A stretch of 64,000 bases of DNA from Amaranthus tricolor (taxonomy: Eukaryota > Streptophyta > Magnoliopsida > Caryophyllales > Amaranthaceae). The translations under genes and the position numbers were made by a program. This document shows, in pieces, positions 33,166 through 45,696 of this stretch. The notes under the pieces are model-generated. The model made no database searches and had not been told where the DNA came from. It saw only the letters and a list, made by a program, of their open reading frames with translations. Position 1 is the first letter of the stretch; the number at the start of each line of letters is the position of its first letter. The stretch is taken from assembly GCF_026212465.1 (NCBI RefSeq), contig NC_080056.1, positions 17,114,101-17,178,100 on the forward strand, in the 5' to 3' direction.

Positions 33166-34876
33166 AAATAACCTTATTCTGAATTTTTGTTTTTCTACCA
33201 CTTTTTCTTTTCTTTTTGCGTTTCTCAACTCATGTTTCTTTTCGTTACTCATTCCCTTTTCATTGGTTTTCCTCATGTAAGATGTTCATTGTTTTCCTTT
33301 TTTGGAGAATGTAAGAAGAAAAGAGAGAAAAAAGTAAACCAAATATAATGTTTAGAGTCACATAAATCTATAAACCACTTTGCTAACAAAAATCACCAAC
33401 ACTACAATGCAAACACACATCAAAACCATAATCGCTTAAGTATCCTCTAGGTAAGGAGAGGCAATATTTGACAATGTAGAGGTGAATAATATAGCTACAA
33501 AGAAAAATATAAAGGTAAAGAGTTTGCAAAACCTCAAGTCATTTAATGTACAAGGTAGGCAATTTGACTATGTAGTTCTAACTACAAACGTGTTATCATC
33601 CCTGGCTTATTAGAAGCAGACTACATTGAAGAAGAACATACACAATTTCTAGATTCCCTAACTAGCATTCAAACGAGTAGACTCACAATGGAGTCCTAAA
33701 AGGCTCAATCTTAATATGGTTAGCAGCCCCCCCGACTATAGAGAGGAGCTCCCTGAGCAACTGCTTAGGACCTCGATATTTGAGGGGCCTCACTTACTTC
33801 CTCATTGTTTTGAACTCCTTATTTCTTCATCTTGTTTTTTTCCCAAATCACCAAACCACCAAGTATATATCTCGATTCTTTCAAGATCAAGCTCTTTAAT
33901 TTTTCTTCAATTACGCAACAATATCATTAAGTTGTGACCTCCATCTATTCTTAATTAATTGGTTTGAAAGGGGGTTGACAACCAATTAATTTATTCATTG
34001 TCAAGCTACCAATAGAAAGAAGTCAAAAACCAAAGGCATAGAGAAGAGGAGAATATAAATAGAGAAATTTTTGTAATTAATGCTAGCTATTGCTTTGTTT
34101 TTCTAAATTGAAGATAGAAAAAGAATAGAAGAGAAACAATATTGGTGCTTCCCAATTGTCAACTTATGATTAATAATTGTTGATTTAGTGTAGTTTTATT
34201 AATAATTTTTAACTATTCTATTTAACAGTTTTGTAATTTTGAATACTTTCAATTTTTAGAGGCCTCCATTTTTGTTTTTGGTTAGGGCCTTTAAATGTAG
34301 AAGACGACCCTGATGGATAGTCAAAATGCGCCTTAAAAGGAAATCATCAAAGCCACAAAACCAAACAAGTAAAGATCACTAAAGTTAAGTAGAAAATAAA
34401 TAGATTCCTCAATCCCAAAACATGCATAGGGCTATGAAAACACGAGTAAGCATATAACCACTATAATGTACACAACAGAAGTTTGCATGCCAGTTTCGCA
34501 ACTCAAAACAACAACTGAAAAAACTAAAACTAGTCTAAGCATGCAAAAATTAAGATAATAGTATCGATAATACGGATCTTTCAAAGCTTGAAAACTATAG
34601 GGACCCTCCCCAAAGCTACCTCAAGAGCCATCTCAGTACTTGGGAAAGGTGAACAAGAAAACCACAAGGAGAAAGATTGATATCATTGGGACTTTATCGA
34701 AGCAAAAAAAACAAAACAAAACTATTATCGGGTTATCTTCCGTAAGTGCTTTTGTTTACTATCGGTAAGCTCAACATAACAATCAACAAAAAAACATAAA
34801 TAAATACCATCCATAAAAGTGGGCTCAATCCTAGCATCTCCATCATTGCCGGCGTGGTGAATCAAGACTCTCCACT
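33166..34876. other. No recognisable gene
   Basis: The stretch lies between the truncated Copia and the minus-strand Gypsy remnant. A 73-codon open frame at 33716-33937 is Ser/Leu-rich without a recognisable domain. Part of the right side (from about 34560) may be decayed Gypsy sequence. Confidence 0.5.
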
Positions 34877-35690
34877 TCACAGAAGTGGACAAAGTAAATA
34901 GCTTATTACAGTTTCACTAGGAGGTGGACTTGAATGTAAGGCTCCCCCAAGCCAGGATGGAGCCATCTTCTTTTTCTTCGTTGTCCTATTTCGAGCCCTT
35001 TTATTTTGATAGGCTTGCTTAATAGTACTCTTAGCACAAACACCATCATCATTCTTGAGATTTATCTCCTTACCAATAATCTCCTCATCAAACTCCTCGA
35101 CAAGCACAACATTCCCCATAACCTTCACTTCTTTAGCATCATCAATCACCTGGAATTTTTGATTCGCAATCGATAAGGGCACCCAAAGTCTTTAGAGCAT
35201 CTCTCCCTAAGTTGAGGAGAGTATAAGGGTCCTCCGCTGCATCAAGCACAACAATATCACATGGGACCACAATGTTTTCTAGAAGGATCGGAAGGTCCTA
35301 AAACTCACCATATGGAAATTTTATACTGCGGTTGGCGAGGTAGTTAGTTTTTCCTGATGGTTTAAGCTCGAGGGATAATTGTTTAACGAATGACATAGGC
35401 ATTAGGCTTATAAGGTTGGCAAGTGCTCCTCTAGCATCCAATTTCCCAAGGGTAATCGGAAGCACAAAAGGCCCTCTATGCTTTTTATTTTTAGCCCAAG
35501 TACCTTGAATGAGGGCACTCACTTGCTCTGGTAAAGTTACCACTTCGGCTATAAGCTTTATTTTATTCCCCAAGAGAGTCTTCGGGTATTTTGCATATTG
35601 AGGCATTTGCTCCATGGCTTCTAAAATCGGGATTTTCATCTCCAATTGCCTCATATGCTCTAGGAAGTTTAGGAACTTATCTTGCAATTG
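34877..35690 (-). pseudogene. Gypsy protease region
   Basis: The run 35687-35298 reads FLNFLEHMRQLEMKIPILEA, MPQYAKYPKTLL and GKLDARGALANLISLMPMSF, which correspond to the conserved pre-protease and the C..GAS.N.MP active-site block of plant Gypsy elements. Here the catalytic DLGAS has become NLIS-like, so the aspartate is lost. The continuation (35290-35160) gives DIVVLDAAEDPYTLLNLGR, the flap and strand motif. The piece 35182-34877 follows with a Lys-rich tail. Confidence 0.82.
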
Positions 35691-36029
35691 CTTTTTCGAT
35701 GCCTTGGAAGAAAAAGGTAGCAGTGGGGCATGTTGGTACTAAAGTCTCCTTCTTTCCTCTATTTTCTTCCACCTCTCTTCTTCATCCTTCTTTTTCTTTT
35801 CTCTTCTTTTTTTTTACACTACTCCTCTTCTTCTCAATCTCATCATCAAGCCTTTCTCTTCTTTCCTCTCAAGATCCTCCACATGCTCATTGAACTCTTG
35901 AGGCTCACGACACTTAGAACATGCTTCCCCCAAATCATTCCCACTACCTACAACAAGGTTGGAGTAAGAAAGTTCTCGATCTTAGCAAGATTGCCTAGCA
36001 TGTGTGATGGTTGGGGTAGAAGTTAGCAA

Positions 36030-37515
36030 TTTTTGGTGATAGAGGTTGGGTGGACGGGATAGGGTTGGGATAAGATGACAATAGTAATAATGGAGGAGGG
36101 TTGGCCATCTGTGCAAATTGGGACTCAAACAACTTTTGTTGTGCTTGAAGTTGTTGCATCTAGGTGATTAGAGTTTGATTTATTTAGGAGAGGTTGTGGT
36201 TTTGTTGAGCAAGAGAGCTCATTTGCGAGGAAAGGTAGTCATTGTTCGGAGTAGGGTTTGGTGATGGGTGTGTAATTGGGAAAGGGAGGTTAGGGTCAAC
36301 TCTTTGCACTTGAAGATAACTGTTTGGCCTATTTAAACCTTGCCTTGGAGCGTTCCCATTAGCTTGATTTCCATAAGGAATATGGTTTTCTGATTGTAGC
36401 CTTAGTTGAAGCTTCGTTGGCTTGAGTTTGAATTGAAGGGAGGTTTAAAGGGTTGGTTGTTGTTGAAATTTTGATGTGCGTACCCTTGGCTTTGCCCACC
36501 ATAGCTCACGACCGCTACACAGTCGGATTGTACCTGTACCCATCATAATTAATGACTGGAGCCCCTTCTTAGTTCCATCTCCCATAATCCACCGCCGCTA
36601 TTTGGTCAGAATGTTTATGCCCTCAATAGGATGAGTCATGATTGGTGCCCCACAGATTTCGCATGAAAATAACTTCTTGTGCACTGATTAGACATTGGAA
36701 CTACTGGTAGCAAGTTTAAACTTGCACGACTTCTTATCAAAAGTAACCTCGCACTGAGTGTGTCCATGTTGGTTGTATCAATCATTCCCATCGGTAGAGC
36801 GTTAACCCTTGCTCCTCCCTAAGTGCTATTCTTAGCAACTTCTTTGATCTTGGCCTTGACCTGATTGCATGGGATCTTGGATAGCTGGCCACCTACTAGG
36901 AGATTTTTGGTGGAATCATTGAGACCATCATAAAAAAATATGTTGAGAAGGTTCTCTTCGTACTTGTGATGAGAATACGCTCCGATCATTCTCATGAACC
37001 TACTCCATTTAGCACTCAGGTTCATAGTATCCTCTTCAGTATATGACATAATTTTTTTTGTCAGTCCTGTGTTTGGACAGTAGGATATAACCTTTCTAAA
37101 AAAGTCCTCTTCAATTGAGCCTAAGTTTTGATGGATTTTGGCTTAAATCATTTTTACAAGTCTCAAGCATCCTCGAATAGACTCAGGTGGAATAAAAAGA
37201 GCAATCGCACAAAGTCCGGGCAATTGGGGCACAAAGGTATGAGGCCACATATATCAAAGAACGCCTCTAGGTGTTGGAGAGGGTACTCATTCTTTTAGAA
37301 GGGGGTTCCCTTCACAATCTAGGTGAACTGAGGGTGGGTTTGGTATGGGGTTGCTGAAATGGGAAGCACGACACCCCATTGAAATTCATGGGAACTAGAG
37401 TCCCAATTTGACCAAAAAATTGATGTTCTTTGGCCATGGTGGATATAGGAGGGTCAGAAGGGTTTGGATGTGGAGTACTAAGAACTGGATGTGGATGAGG
37501 AGTTTGCTTTCTCAA
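36030..37515 (-). pseudogene. Gypsy gag, broken
   Basis: The start MRKQTPHPHPVLSTPHPNPS lies at 37515. The capsid core is readable in shifted frames (LEAFFDICGL near 37265, WAQLKRTFLERLYPTV near 37115), then SAKWSRFMRMIGAYSHHKYE and NIFFYDGLNDSTKNLLVGG at 37049-36819. Downstream a Gln-rich segment contains DYLSSQMSSLAQQNHNLS and MQQLQAQQKLFESQFAQMA (about 36240-36100), typical of this family's gag C-terminus. The zinc-knuckle region near 36640 is not intact. Confidence 0.82.
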
Positions 37516-37689
37516 CCGTTGAACTCACGATTATACGGAACAATCTGTTGCTTTGATGTGCGTGTGTTATAATGCATGCGAACAACACTATAAACCAAGC
37601 GTAAGCATTGACAAGCAAAAGATAAACAATACACAAAAAGAAAAGAAAATAAAATACATCAAGTACAAATGAATGTAAACATATTGCCT

Positions 37690-37709
37690 TGTCCCCGACA
37701 ACAACGCCA
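37690..37709 (-). other. tRNA-Asp-type primer binding site of the Gypsy remnant
   Basis: On the minus strand the sequence is TGGCGTTGTTGTCGGGGA. The standard site of Athila/Tat-type elements is TGGCGCCGTTGCCGGGGA, complementary to the 3' end of tRNA-Asp, so three bases differ. Directly before it on the minus strand comes CTATCA plus AAA, a plausible LTR end. Confidence 0.8.
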
Positions 37710-39299
37710 TTTTGATAGCAAGTTTTCGCAATCGTTGTACTAAATCCTGATCAAAAAATATTTTTATAAACACCCAATACTATACAAATGTAACAACCCG
37801 ATAATTTTCGTATAAATATTTTTTTAAAAATATTGACAGAAAGAAGTATTTTTGAAATTAGTACAAGTTTTTTTAGTGTGCCCATTTACATGAAAGTTAG
37901 GCTAGAGGCTTTAATTAATTTCTTCTACTCAATCAAACACTTAGCCCAACCTAAACAAACTTATGAATAAATAAATAAAAAATAATAATTAGAGGTAATT
38001 GAAGAGGGGTCAGTTAGGAGGAGTGGTTTAGGGTAGTTTTGTAACTCCATTTGTGTAGAATTTGGAAAGATTGCATACAATTACTAATATCCTAATTATG
38101 GAAATTGCATTCTAGCAAAACAAGGAAAAAAATCTCCTCCTCCATGGCCCAGCCTCTACACACCTACCACCACCCTCCTCCAAACCTTGGTATTTCCTCC
38201 ATTTTGCGAATTGATTTATAAGTATACTCTTTAAACTATGATTATTTTTGTAAAAGGCATGACTTTTTTGTTTAACTATCAAATTATAAACCCTTATAAA
38301 TTTGAAAATTTTATTAAATATGTGATATTGTGTGTTATAGTTTTATAATATTAATGTGATATAGAAATTCTTATGAGAATTAGATAATTGAAATTGTGAG
38401 CATATTAATATGACTATTTGTTGTAAGAATGGTTAGAAGAATTCAATGATGTATGTATATTATAATATAAGCATAGAATTTTGTACATACATTTTCAAAT
38501 TAAGTGAAAAGTAATTTTCGATATAGATATATGTGCTAAATTTTGAAAATTGTATTGTGAAAGTGTGTAGTTTTGGTTAAAATTTTATTGTGATTATAAA
38601 ATGATAAAACTGAAACAATTAAAATTAAAAGGATGTTAGAGATCCACCAAATGTGGGTAGCCTTAACCGGATGTGTATAGGTTACAAGAAAAGCCCGAAA
38701 GCTATTCCCGTCCCTTTCAGGGGAGATGCCAACCATCTCTCCTTTCTACAAACACAATTAAAAGGATGTTGATTGTCATAATTATAAAAAATTTGGATAG
38801 GATAATAATAATGTTAATATTGTACGTTTTTTTTAGTAAATTGGTAATATTCTATAGGGTTTTTAAATTGGTTGAAAAAATGATTTTTCGGATTCTTTTT
38901 GACCTTAAAATAGGTTAAAAATACCTAGGGTAATTTAATTATTATGAAACTTGGTATTACGGGGCTTTAATACCTTCTAAATGCAACGATGAACTCGAAA
39001 TTTCAGTTTGTCAATCCTAATATATTGTTTTAGACAGATTCGCAAATCTAAAGTTTTATTGAATAATGTGATTGTATGAAACGTAAGGGATGACTTTGTG
39101 ATTGTTATAGGATGTCTTGTGACGATGTGTGTAAAGTGGTTTGTGATTTAAGATAGAATAAATGTGTGCTTATCCTAGTATGTACGATTAAATTATGTAG
39201 GATCTCGATTTGTGACTGGAAGTTGATAAGTACAGGCTCGGTACATAAGCTGTGCACCCTGTACTATAGCACAGGACCTCACAATCATGGGAGCCCCAA
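37710..39299. repeat. Probable decayed 5' LTR of the Gypsy remnant and flanking DNA
   Basis: TGATAGC at 37713 could be the LTR border next to the primer site, read on the minus strand. The far border was not found. A second LTR-like start, TGTAACAACCCG, lies at 37789 without a matching end. No gene is visible. A 118-base insert bounded by 15-base direct repeats is listed separately. Confidence 0.4.
38623..38770. repeat. 118-bp insert bounded by 15-bp direct repeats
   Basis: AATTAAAAGGATGTT occurs at 38623-38637 and again at 38756-38770. Between them lie 118 bases of distinctly higher G/C content than the flanks. Long direct repeats of this kind are left by LINE-machinery retroposition (SINEs, processed RNAs) or by filler DNA at a repaired break. 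I do not recognise the insert, and it has no poly-A tail on either strand. Confidence 0.6.
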
Positions 39300-39593
39300 C
39301 ACTAGTGGAAAAAAACTTATCTGCTGCTAATCATTTGCTGCGATTTTTTATATGCGCAGCTATAAATAGGAAAAAGAATTAGGAAAAAAAATAGACAACA
39401 AATGCTACGGTTTTTATGGTGCCCGCGGCATATAACCATTTGGACACATCAAATGTTGCAGTATTAAGGTTGCCCACAACATTTAACCCTTTCGCGCCTT
39501 TTAACGTTACAATGCAAAACCTTTCTTTCGTTTCATTAAACCTACTGTCTTCTTCAAACCTTCAAACGCACGACTATTTATTAAAGCTACAAT

Positions 39594-41737
39594 CACTAGT
39601 GGAAAAAACGTCATTTGAAGCGTGTCATTTGCTGCGGTTTTTCTTAGACGCAGCATTTAATAGCAAAAATAAAAAGAAAAAAAATATATAGTACAAATGC
39701 TGCGGGCTACCTGATGCCCGCAGCAAATAAGCATTATTTGCTGCGGTTTTATTAAGCTCGCAGCAAATAAGTGCTTATTAAACGAAAAAAAAAGAAAAAC
39801 AAAATTTATTATTTGCTGCGGGCTTTCTAAAACCGCAGCAAATATTCATTTTTTTTCGTTTAATAATGCTTATTTGTTGCGGTTTTTTAAGAAGCCCGCA
39901 GCAAATAGTCAGTTCAAAAAATATAAAAAACACATTTTGACGTTCAATTTCTTAAAACCCTAAAATAACTTTCTTCAAAAACCCACGACGACTACTGTCT
40001 TCTTCTTCAAGCTCTTCAAAAACCCACGAAAAATCTCTTTAAGTTCTTTACGTTTTTCAAATCATATTACTCTACTGTGTTTTCTCTACATTTCGTTCAT
40101 CATCTTTCAAACCCCACGACTTTGTTTAAGTTTTTCAAGTTCCTGTGTTGTTGAAATTTGTTGCTTCAATAACCACCCATTGCACGAATTTCCTTCTCCA
40201 TCTTTGTTTATGCTCTTCAACGCACCATTATTGCTTTTCCTTCAAAAGCCACGAAATTAGGGCTAGTCTTGTTCTTTTTCAAGTCATTGTGTTTTAATAA
40301 GTATTTAGTCTTTTTCTATACTAATTTTGATTTTGTTTTTCATTGTAGGTTACATAATCTTATTGTAGAAACAAAATCATCATATCTCATTACCAAGGTA
40401 TGTATTTTATATTTGAATCTGAATAATTTACTTATGTATGTACTTGAATATTTGAATGTGAATAATTTTAATTAATTAGGATTTTTAGGGTAGATTGAAT
40501 ATGAATAATTTACTTATATATATATGTAGTTGTATATTTGAATGTGAATAATTACTTATGTATGTGGTATCAATGGTTCAATGGGTAGTTGTTCTTATAA
40601 ACGACATCATGTAAGATTATAATCATGTAATTAATTATCAATCTTTATTTGGTGATGATAATTTTTGCTGGTATTAAACCCGGTTTGCTTTATTATCTGT
40701 ATGAAGTAGAAATTTGGAAGTAGGATAGTGGCTTTTGCTTATCAAAAATCGGCTAAGAAACTGAAGAGATTTAAAGAACCTCAGAATGAAATGAGATTTA
40801 TATACATTACTTATATAATACAATAAGATATCTTTTAGCTAATGAATAATTCTTTTAGCTTCAATCAGGTTCAAAAGGTTTGTTGCTTTTGTGTCATTAT
40901 TTTTATGTTTATAAAGATTTAAGATTGAACGCGATGTTTGTGAATGATCAAGTTCCTTGGTGATTGATTGTTGATAATGTATTATTCATTTTCTATTTTT
41001 AGGATTAAGTTGGTATTCTAATGTACATCTAGGATGTTAATTAATTATGTTTTTGGATGAGTTTAATGCTTATTTGTGTTTCGTTGGATTTGCAGATTGA
41101 CAGTTTGCCATGTCGATGTTTATTCGAAGGACAAAAATTCTCAACTCGAATCCACTATTCACTTTCGCAAGCTGCTTTCTATATGAAACATGTAGGATTA
41201 AATCTCAAAAACCGAGAGCTTTTGATGTGTGGCACTCATTTGGAGTCAAGTATTCATTATTTTTATGACTAGAGTAAGTTTAAAAGTAATTGTGTCAAGT
41301 TTAAGCACCTTTTGATTTATTAGGACTTTAATTTGTATATGTACATATTATTATATTATATATACGATCGAGAATTTACAAAGATCTTATTGGTGATTAT
41401 TGGTGTTAATTGGTGATTATCATTGGATTAATCATTGTTTATTACATTGTACATTATTGGATTATTTAATACTATTAAACGAAAAAAGCAAAATAAAAAA
41501 AAACAAAAAAAACAAAAGGCTATTATTTGCTGCGGGCTTCTTCAAAATCGCAGCAAATAGTCATACACTATTTGCTGCGGTTTTTTAAGAAGACCGCAGC
41601 AAATAGCCTTTTTTTGCTACGGTTTTAAACCGCAGCATTTAAAATAGGTCATTTGCTGCTATCACTATTGTTGCGGGCCAAAACCGCAGCATATTATGGC
41701 CACAAAAGGGCAGCAAATAAGGTTTTTTCCACTAGTG
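39594..41737 (+). mobile_element. Non-autonomous CACTA element nested in the larger one, 2144 bp
   Basis: CACTAGTGGAAAAAAC begins at 39594 and its exact inverse GTTTTTTCCACTAGTG ends at 41737. AAT is duplicated on both sides (39591-39593 and 41738-41740). Both ends hold hairpin-like pairs of TTTGCTGCGG and CCGCAGCAAA (39630-39905 and 41520-41700). The core has a pyrimidine-rich leader-like stretch and a short open frame at 41057-41272 with no recognisable domain. No transposase is encoded. Confidence 0.92.
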
Positions 41738-41740
41738 AAT

Positions 41741-42456
41741 CTTCTTAGTTCTTGCTCTTCTTCATCAACTTATTCTTGCTCTTCTTCTTCATCTGCTGCT
41801 TACATACAAAACCTACGAAATTTGGGCTTAGTTCTTGCTCTTCTTCAAGATATAATTTTTTTAAAGCTTAGTTCTCAAACCCATTATTGTTCAAGCTTCA
41901 TTAATTGTGTTTTAGGGCTTAGTTTATTTTATATGAATTTTATTTTTCTTTTTCATTTTATAGGTAATACACAACCCAAAACCCACGAAAATTCAAGGTA
42001 TAATTTTCATTTTGATTTTGTAAATTAGGTTTAAATTTATCATAATTTATCAATGTGTATGTAGTTGTTGTTTTTAATTTTTAAATTTATCATACATTTC
42101 ATGTTTTGTTATATTTTTAAGTTATTTCTTCATTTTATTTATGAATGTGTATGTAGTTGTGGTTTTTAAGTTTTAAATTTATCATAATTTTTTTATAGTT
42201 TGTAAATTAGGTTTAATTAGGGTTGTTTATGGTTAAATTTATTATTATTAGGGTTAATTTGTGTTAAAACAATTTTCTTATTAGAATATACATATTTTTT
42301 GAACAATTTATATATTATGATGATTTATTATTAATATTGTAAATTAGGGTTAAATGAATGATTATTACTTAATTTTGTGGTTAATTAGAGTTCGTTAAGT
42401 ATATATGTTAAAAGTTGTATATTATTTTTATTTTGAATTAATTAATCACACTTGGG
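41741..42456 (+). other. 5' non-coding part of the outer CACTA element
   Basis: Leader-like TTCTTCTT-rich DNA (to about 41870) is followed by AT-rich, intron-like sequence up to the transposase start. A small frame at 41696-42028 crosses the nested element's border and is therefore not a gene. Confidence 0.55.
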
Positions 42457-45400
42457 ATGACAAAAGATCGTTCCTGGATGTATGGAAGCATTGAATCGTC
42501 AGAATTTATTGATGGCGTATTATAATTTTGTAGTATTGCGGTTGAACATCAAGTTAGGACGGGGGGAGTTGGTTTTTATTACCCATGTCTCACTTGTGGA
42601 AATGTATCAAAGGTAGATAGTATTCATATCCTTAGGGAGCACATACTTCGACGTGGGTTTAGGCCTCAATATCATGTTTGGGTTTGGCATGGTGAGGAGG
42701 GAGTTTACAAAGAGAAAAGTGTTGTTGAGGATGTCAATAATGTGGCCGATGTCAATGAGGATGTAGTAGATCATGTTGATGGGTATGAGACAGATGAAGA
42801 GAATGTCGATGAGGATGTGGATCTTGTTGATGAGATGATGGAGGGAGTCGAGGATGAGTTAGGAAAACGTCCTATTGTTTTTGATTTGTTGACAGAAGCT
42901 TCTCAAAAGCCTTTGTACCCTAAATGTACAAAGTTCACCAAACTAACAGCAATGTTGACAATTTTCAACATTAAGTCAAAGTTCAATTGGAGTGACGCTA
43001 GTTTCACAATGTTATTAGAAGTGTTAGGTGAGATGCTTCGTGAGGGAAATGAACTTCCAGAGTCAACATATTATGCCAAAAAGCTCATGTGTCCTTTTGA
43101 CTTAAAGTACTAGAAGATTCATGCGTGTCCGAATGATTATGTATTGTATTGGAATGAAAACGAGAACTTAGAAGAGTGTCCTAGGTGTGGGTTATCGCGC
43201 TACGAGCGTTAAGGACTCGGGATGCTAAAGGACCCTGCGTTAAGGTATTGTGATATCTTCTAATAATACCTAGATTCAAGCGCTTGTTTTCTATAAAGAA
43301 AGATGCTTTAAATTTGAGGTGCATGCAGATAGGGTGAAGAAAGGTCATTTGCTCACACATCCATCTGATTCTCTGGAGTGAAAGAGTATTGATAGGTTGC
43401 ATAAGACTTTTGGGGATGAATTTCGTAATTTAACGCTCGAACTGTGTACGGATGGAATGAACCCATTCGGCAATCTTAGTTCTTAACATAGTACTTGGCC
43501 GGTTTAATGATCTATAATTTTCCACCTTGGTTGTGTATGAAGCGTAAGTACATTATGCTTTCGCTTCTTATCTTGGGTCCTAAATAACCTAGCAATGACA
43601 TAGATGTATAGCTTGCACCTCTCGTTGATGATTTGAGAAAGATGTGGGATGAAGGCGTTTCCGTGTTTGATGCATATGCTAATGAAAAGTTCACCTTGCG
43701 TGCAATGTTTTTTTGCACCGTTAATGATTTTCTAGCATATGGCAACTTATTGGAGTATAAGAACAAAGGGAAGAAAGCATGCCCAATATGTATCAAGGAC
43801 ATGCAATCCACGTGGATTCCTAAGTGCGTACACGTATTCATGCACCATTGAAAGTTCCTCTCACGAGATCACCAATATCGTAAGAAGAAGAAGATGTTCA
43901 ACGAGGAGGTTGAGGACCGTGTAGCTCGTCGACCGTTGACCGGTTATGAGGTTTATGAACAGGTTAAGGGAGTTGAGACTGTATTTGGTGAAACAGGGCA
44001 AGTGCAAGGGGGTAAAGACCGATTATGAACAAAGAATCAATCTTTTGGAAGCTTCTATATTGGAGAGATCTACAGGTTAGACATTGTCTTGACGTTATGC
44101 ATATAGAGACAAATGTATGCGATGCCATTCTCAAAACTCTCATGAACATTCCGGGTAAGACAAAGGATGTTAAGGCCGTGCGAGATTGGTTTGAATGTAA
44201 GGGTGTTCGTCCGGAGTTGTGGGCACATGTTAAGGTGAGTAAGAAAAGAAATAGAGCTGATGAAGTTAGTGGCAGTAACAAGGGAAAGGGCAGTGAGAAG
44301 AAGATGAGTAATGACAAAGTTTATTTGCCTCCATCTTGCTACACATTGTCAAAAGAAGAGAAGCAGGCATTTTGTGAGTCTTTGTATGGCATTAAGGTTC
44401 CATCTGGGTACTCATCCAACATGAAGAGATTTGTGACCCTAAATGGTGAGTTGAAGTTGGGAAGCATGAAATTTCACGATTGCCATGTAATGATGCAAGT
44501 GTTCTTATCAATTGCAATCCGTGGAATATTGCCAAAACATGTGAGATATGCTATTACCGAGCTATGTTCGTTCTTCAACACAATTTGTAGTAAAGTTCTT
44601 GATCCCTTTCAACTTGATGCTCTTCAAGTCTACGTGATTGTAACTTTATGCAAGTTTGAGATGTGTTTTCCACCTTCTTTCTTTGACATAATGGTTCATC
44701 TTATTGTCCATCTCATTCGTGAGATCAAGCTTTTGGGTCCAGTTTTTTTAAGGTGGTGCTATCCTTTTGAAAGACACATGGGTGTTTTACAAAACAAGTT
44801 GAGGAATCTAACACAACCCGAGGGGAATATGATTCAAGGCACTGTGAGTGATGAGATTAGTAACTTTATAGCTGAGTATTTGGCCATGGCAAAGCCTATT
44901 GGATTTCTCACCTCTTAACATGAAGGAAGGCTTGAGGGAAAAGGAACAATTGGCTCCAAATCGATCACACCTCCTCGAGACAGTCTTTTACTAGCACACT
45001 TGTATGTGTTGCATCATTTTCCCTGAAGTCCATCCTTTTCGCATTTAGATATATTGCGCGCAAAATATCCTTGTAAAGGGGATAGAGGATTGATACAGTT
45101 GCATAACAAGACATTTATTGATTGGTTTCATAATCGAGTAATTAGTGAAGAACTCAAGGGTGTATCTGAAATTGTTAAGTGGTTAGCTTTTGGTCCTCGT
45201 GATAATGTCAATAAATATGAAGGTTACGATGTCAATGGCTTCACATTTTGGACTAAGGGTCAAGATAAGAAGTCATCTTATCTATAGAATAGCGGGGTTT
45301 CTATTTTTTAGCGTCATCTACATTTTACGCGAGTGCCAAGGATCAATCGCCGGTTAATGCTAAATTGGTATACTACGGGCGGGTACAAGAAATATGGGAG

Positions 45401-45607
45401 CTTGACTACTCTATTTTCACTATTGGTCTTTTCAAATGTAAGTTGATAGATAATAATCGACGATGCATAAGAAATGACGACCCTTATGGATTCACTCTTG
45501 TAGACTTAACTCGTTTGCGTGATAGTGAGGAGCTATTCATACTAGCCACACAAGCCAAGGAAGTATTCTACATTGTAGACCCGTCTGATAAAAAATGGTC
45601 TACATGA
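42457..45607 (+). pseudogene. TNP2-type CACTA transposase, broken
   Basis: The first exon starts MTKDRSWMYG at 42457, but TAA follows 22 codons in. The N-terminal zinc-binding domain continues as GFYYPCLTCGNVSKVD. Next come KFTKLTAMLTIFNIKSKFNW (42930-43000), then IHACPNDYVLYWNENENLEE (43120-43180), DIDVLAPLVDDL-like and ANEKFTLRAMFFCTVNDFLA (43600-43740). The conserved RHCLDVMHIETNVCDAILKT and KFHDCHVMMQVFLSIAIRGI (44076-44540) and YPFERHMG follow. Two C-terminal parts (45054-45287 LAFGPRDNVNKYEGYDVNGF; 45365-45607) match the DUF4216-type tail. Family order is complete, but at least five stops or frame changes occur. It would have cut at CACTA ends. Confidence 0.92.
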
Positions 45608-45696
45608 GGTGATGCTTATTATCTTACAATTTAGGCATTATTATTTAATTATTTTAATAACCGAATTACTGACAAAATTTTCTTATTTGTGAGCTT

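Larger units (their letters stand above)
34877..37709 (-). mobile_element. Ty3/Gypsy retrotransposon remnant, gag and protease only
   Basis: Reading leftwards from the primer site at 37690-37709 come gag (37515-36819), a Gln-rich gag tail (about 36030-36330) and an aspartic protease region (35687-35160). A linker follows that peters out at 34877. Reverse transcriptase and integrase do not follow. The gene order and primer type fit the Athila/Tat side of plant Gypsy elements. Numerous stops show that it is dead. Confidence 0.82.

Noticed and set aside
35591..36026. Ser/Phe/Leu-rich plus-strand frames of 98-100 codons
   Set aside because: They are antisense to the Gypsy gag-protease remnant, and their membrane-like look comes from the complementary Glu/Lys-rich linker.
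43512..44317. Minus-strand frames of 109 and 117 codons
   Set aside because: They lie opposite conserved TNP2 transposase sequence and are shadows of it.
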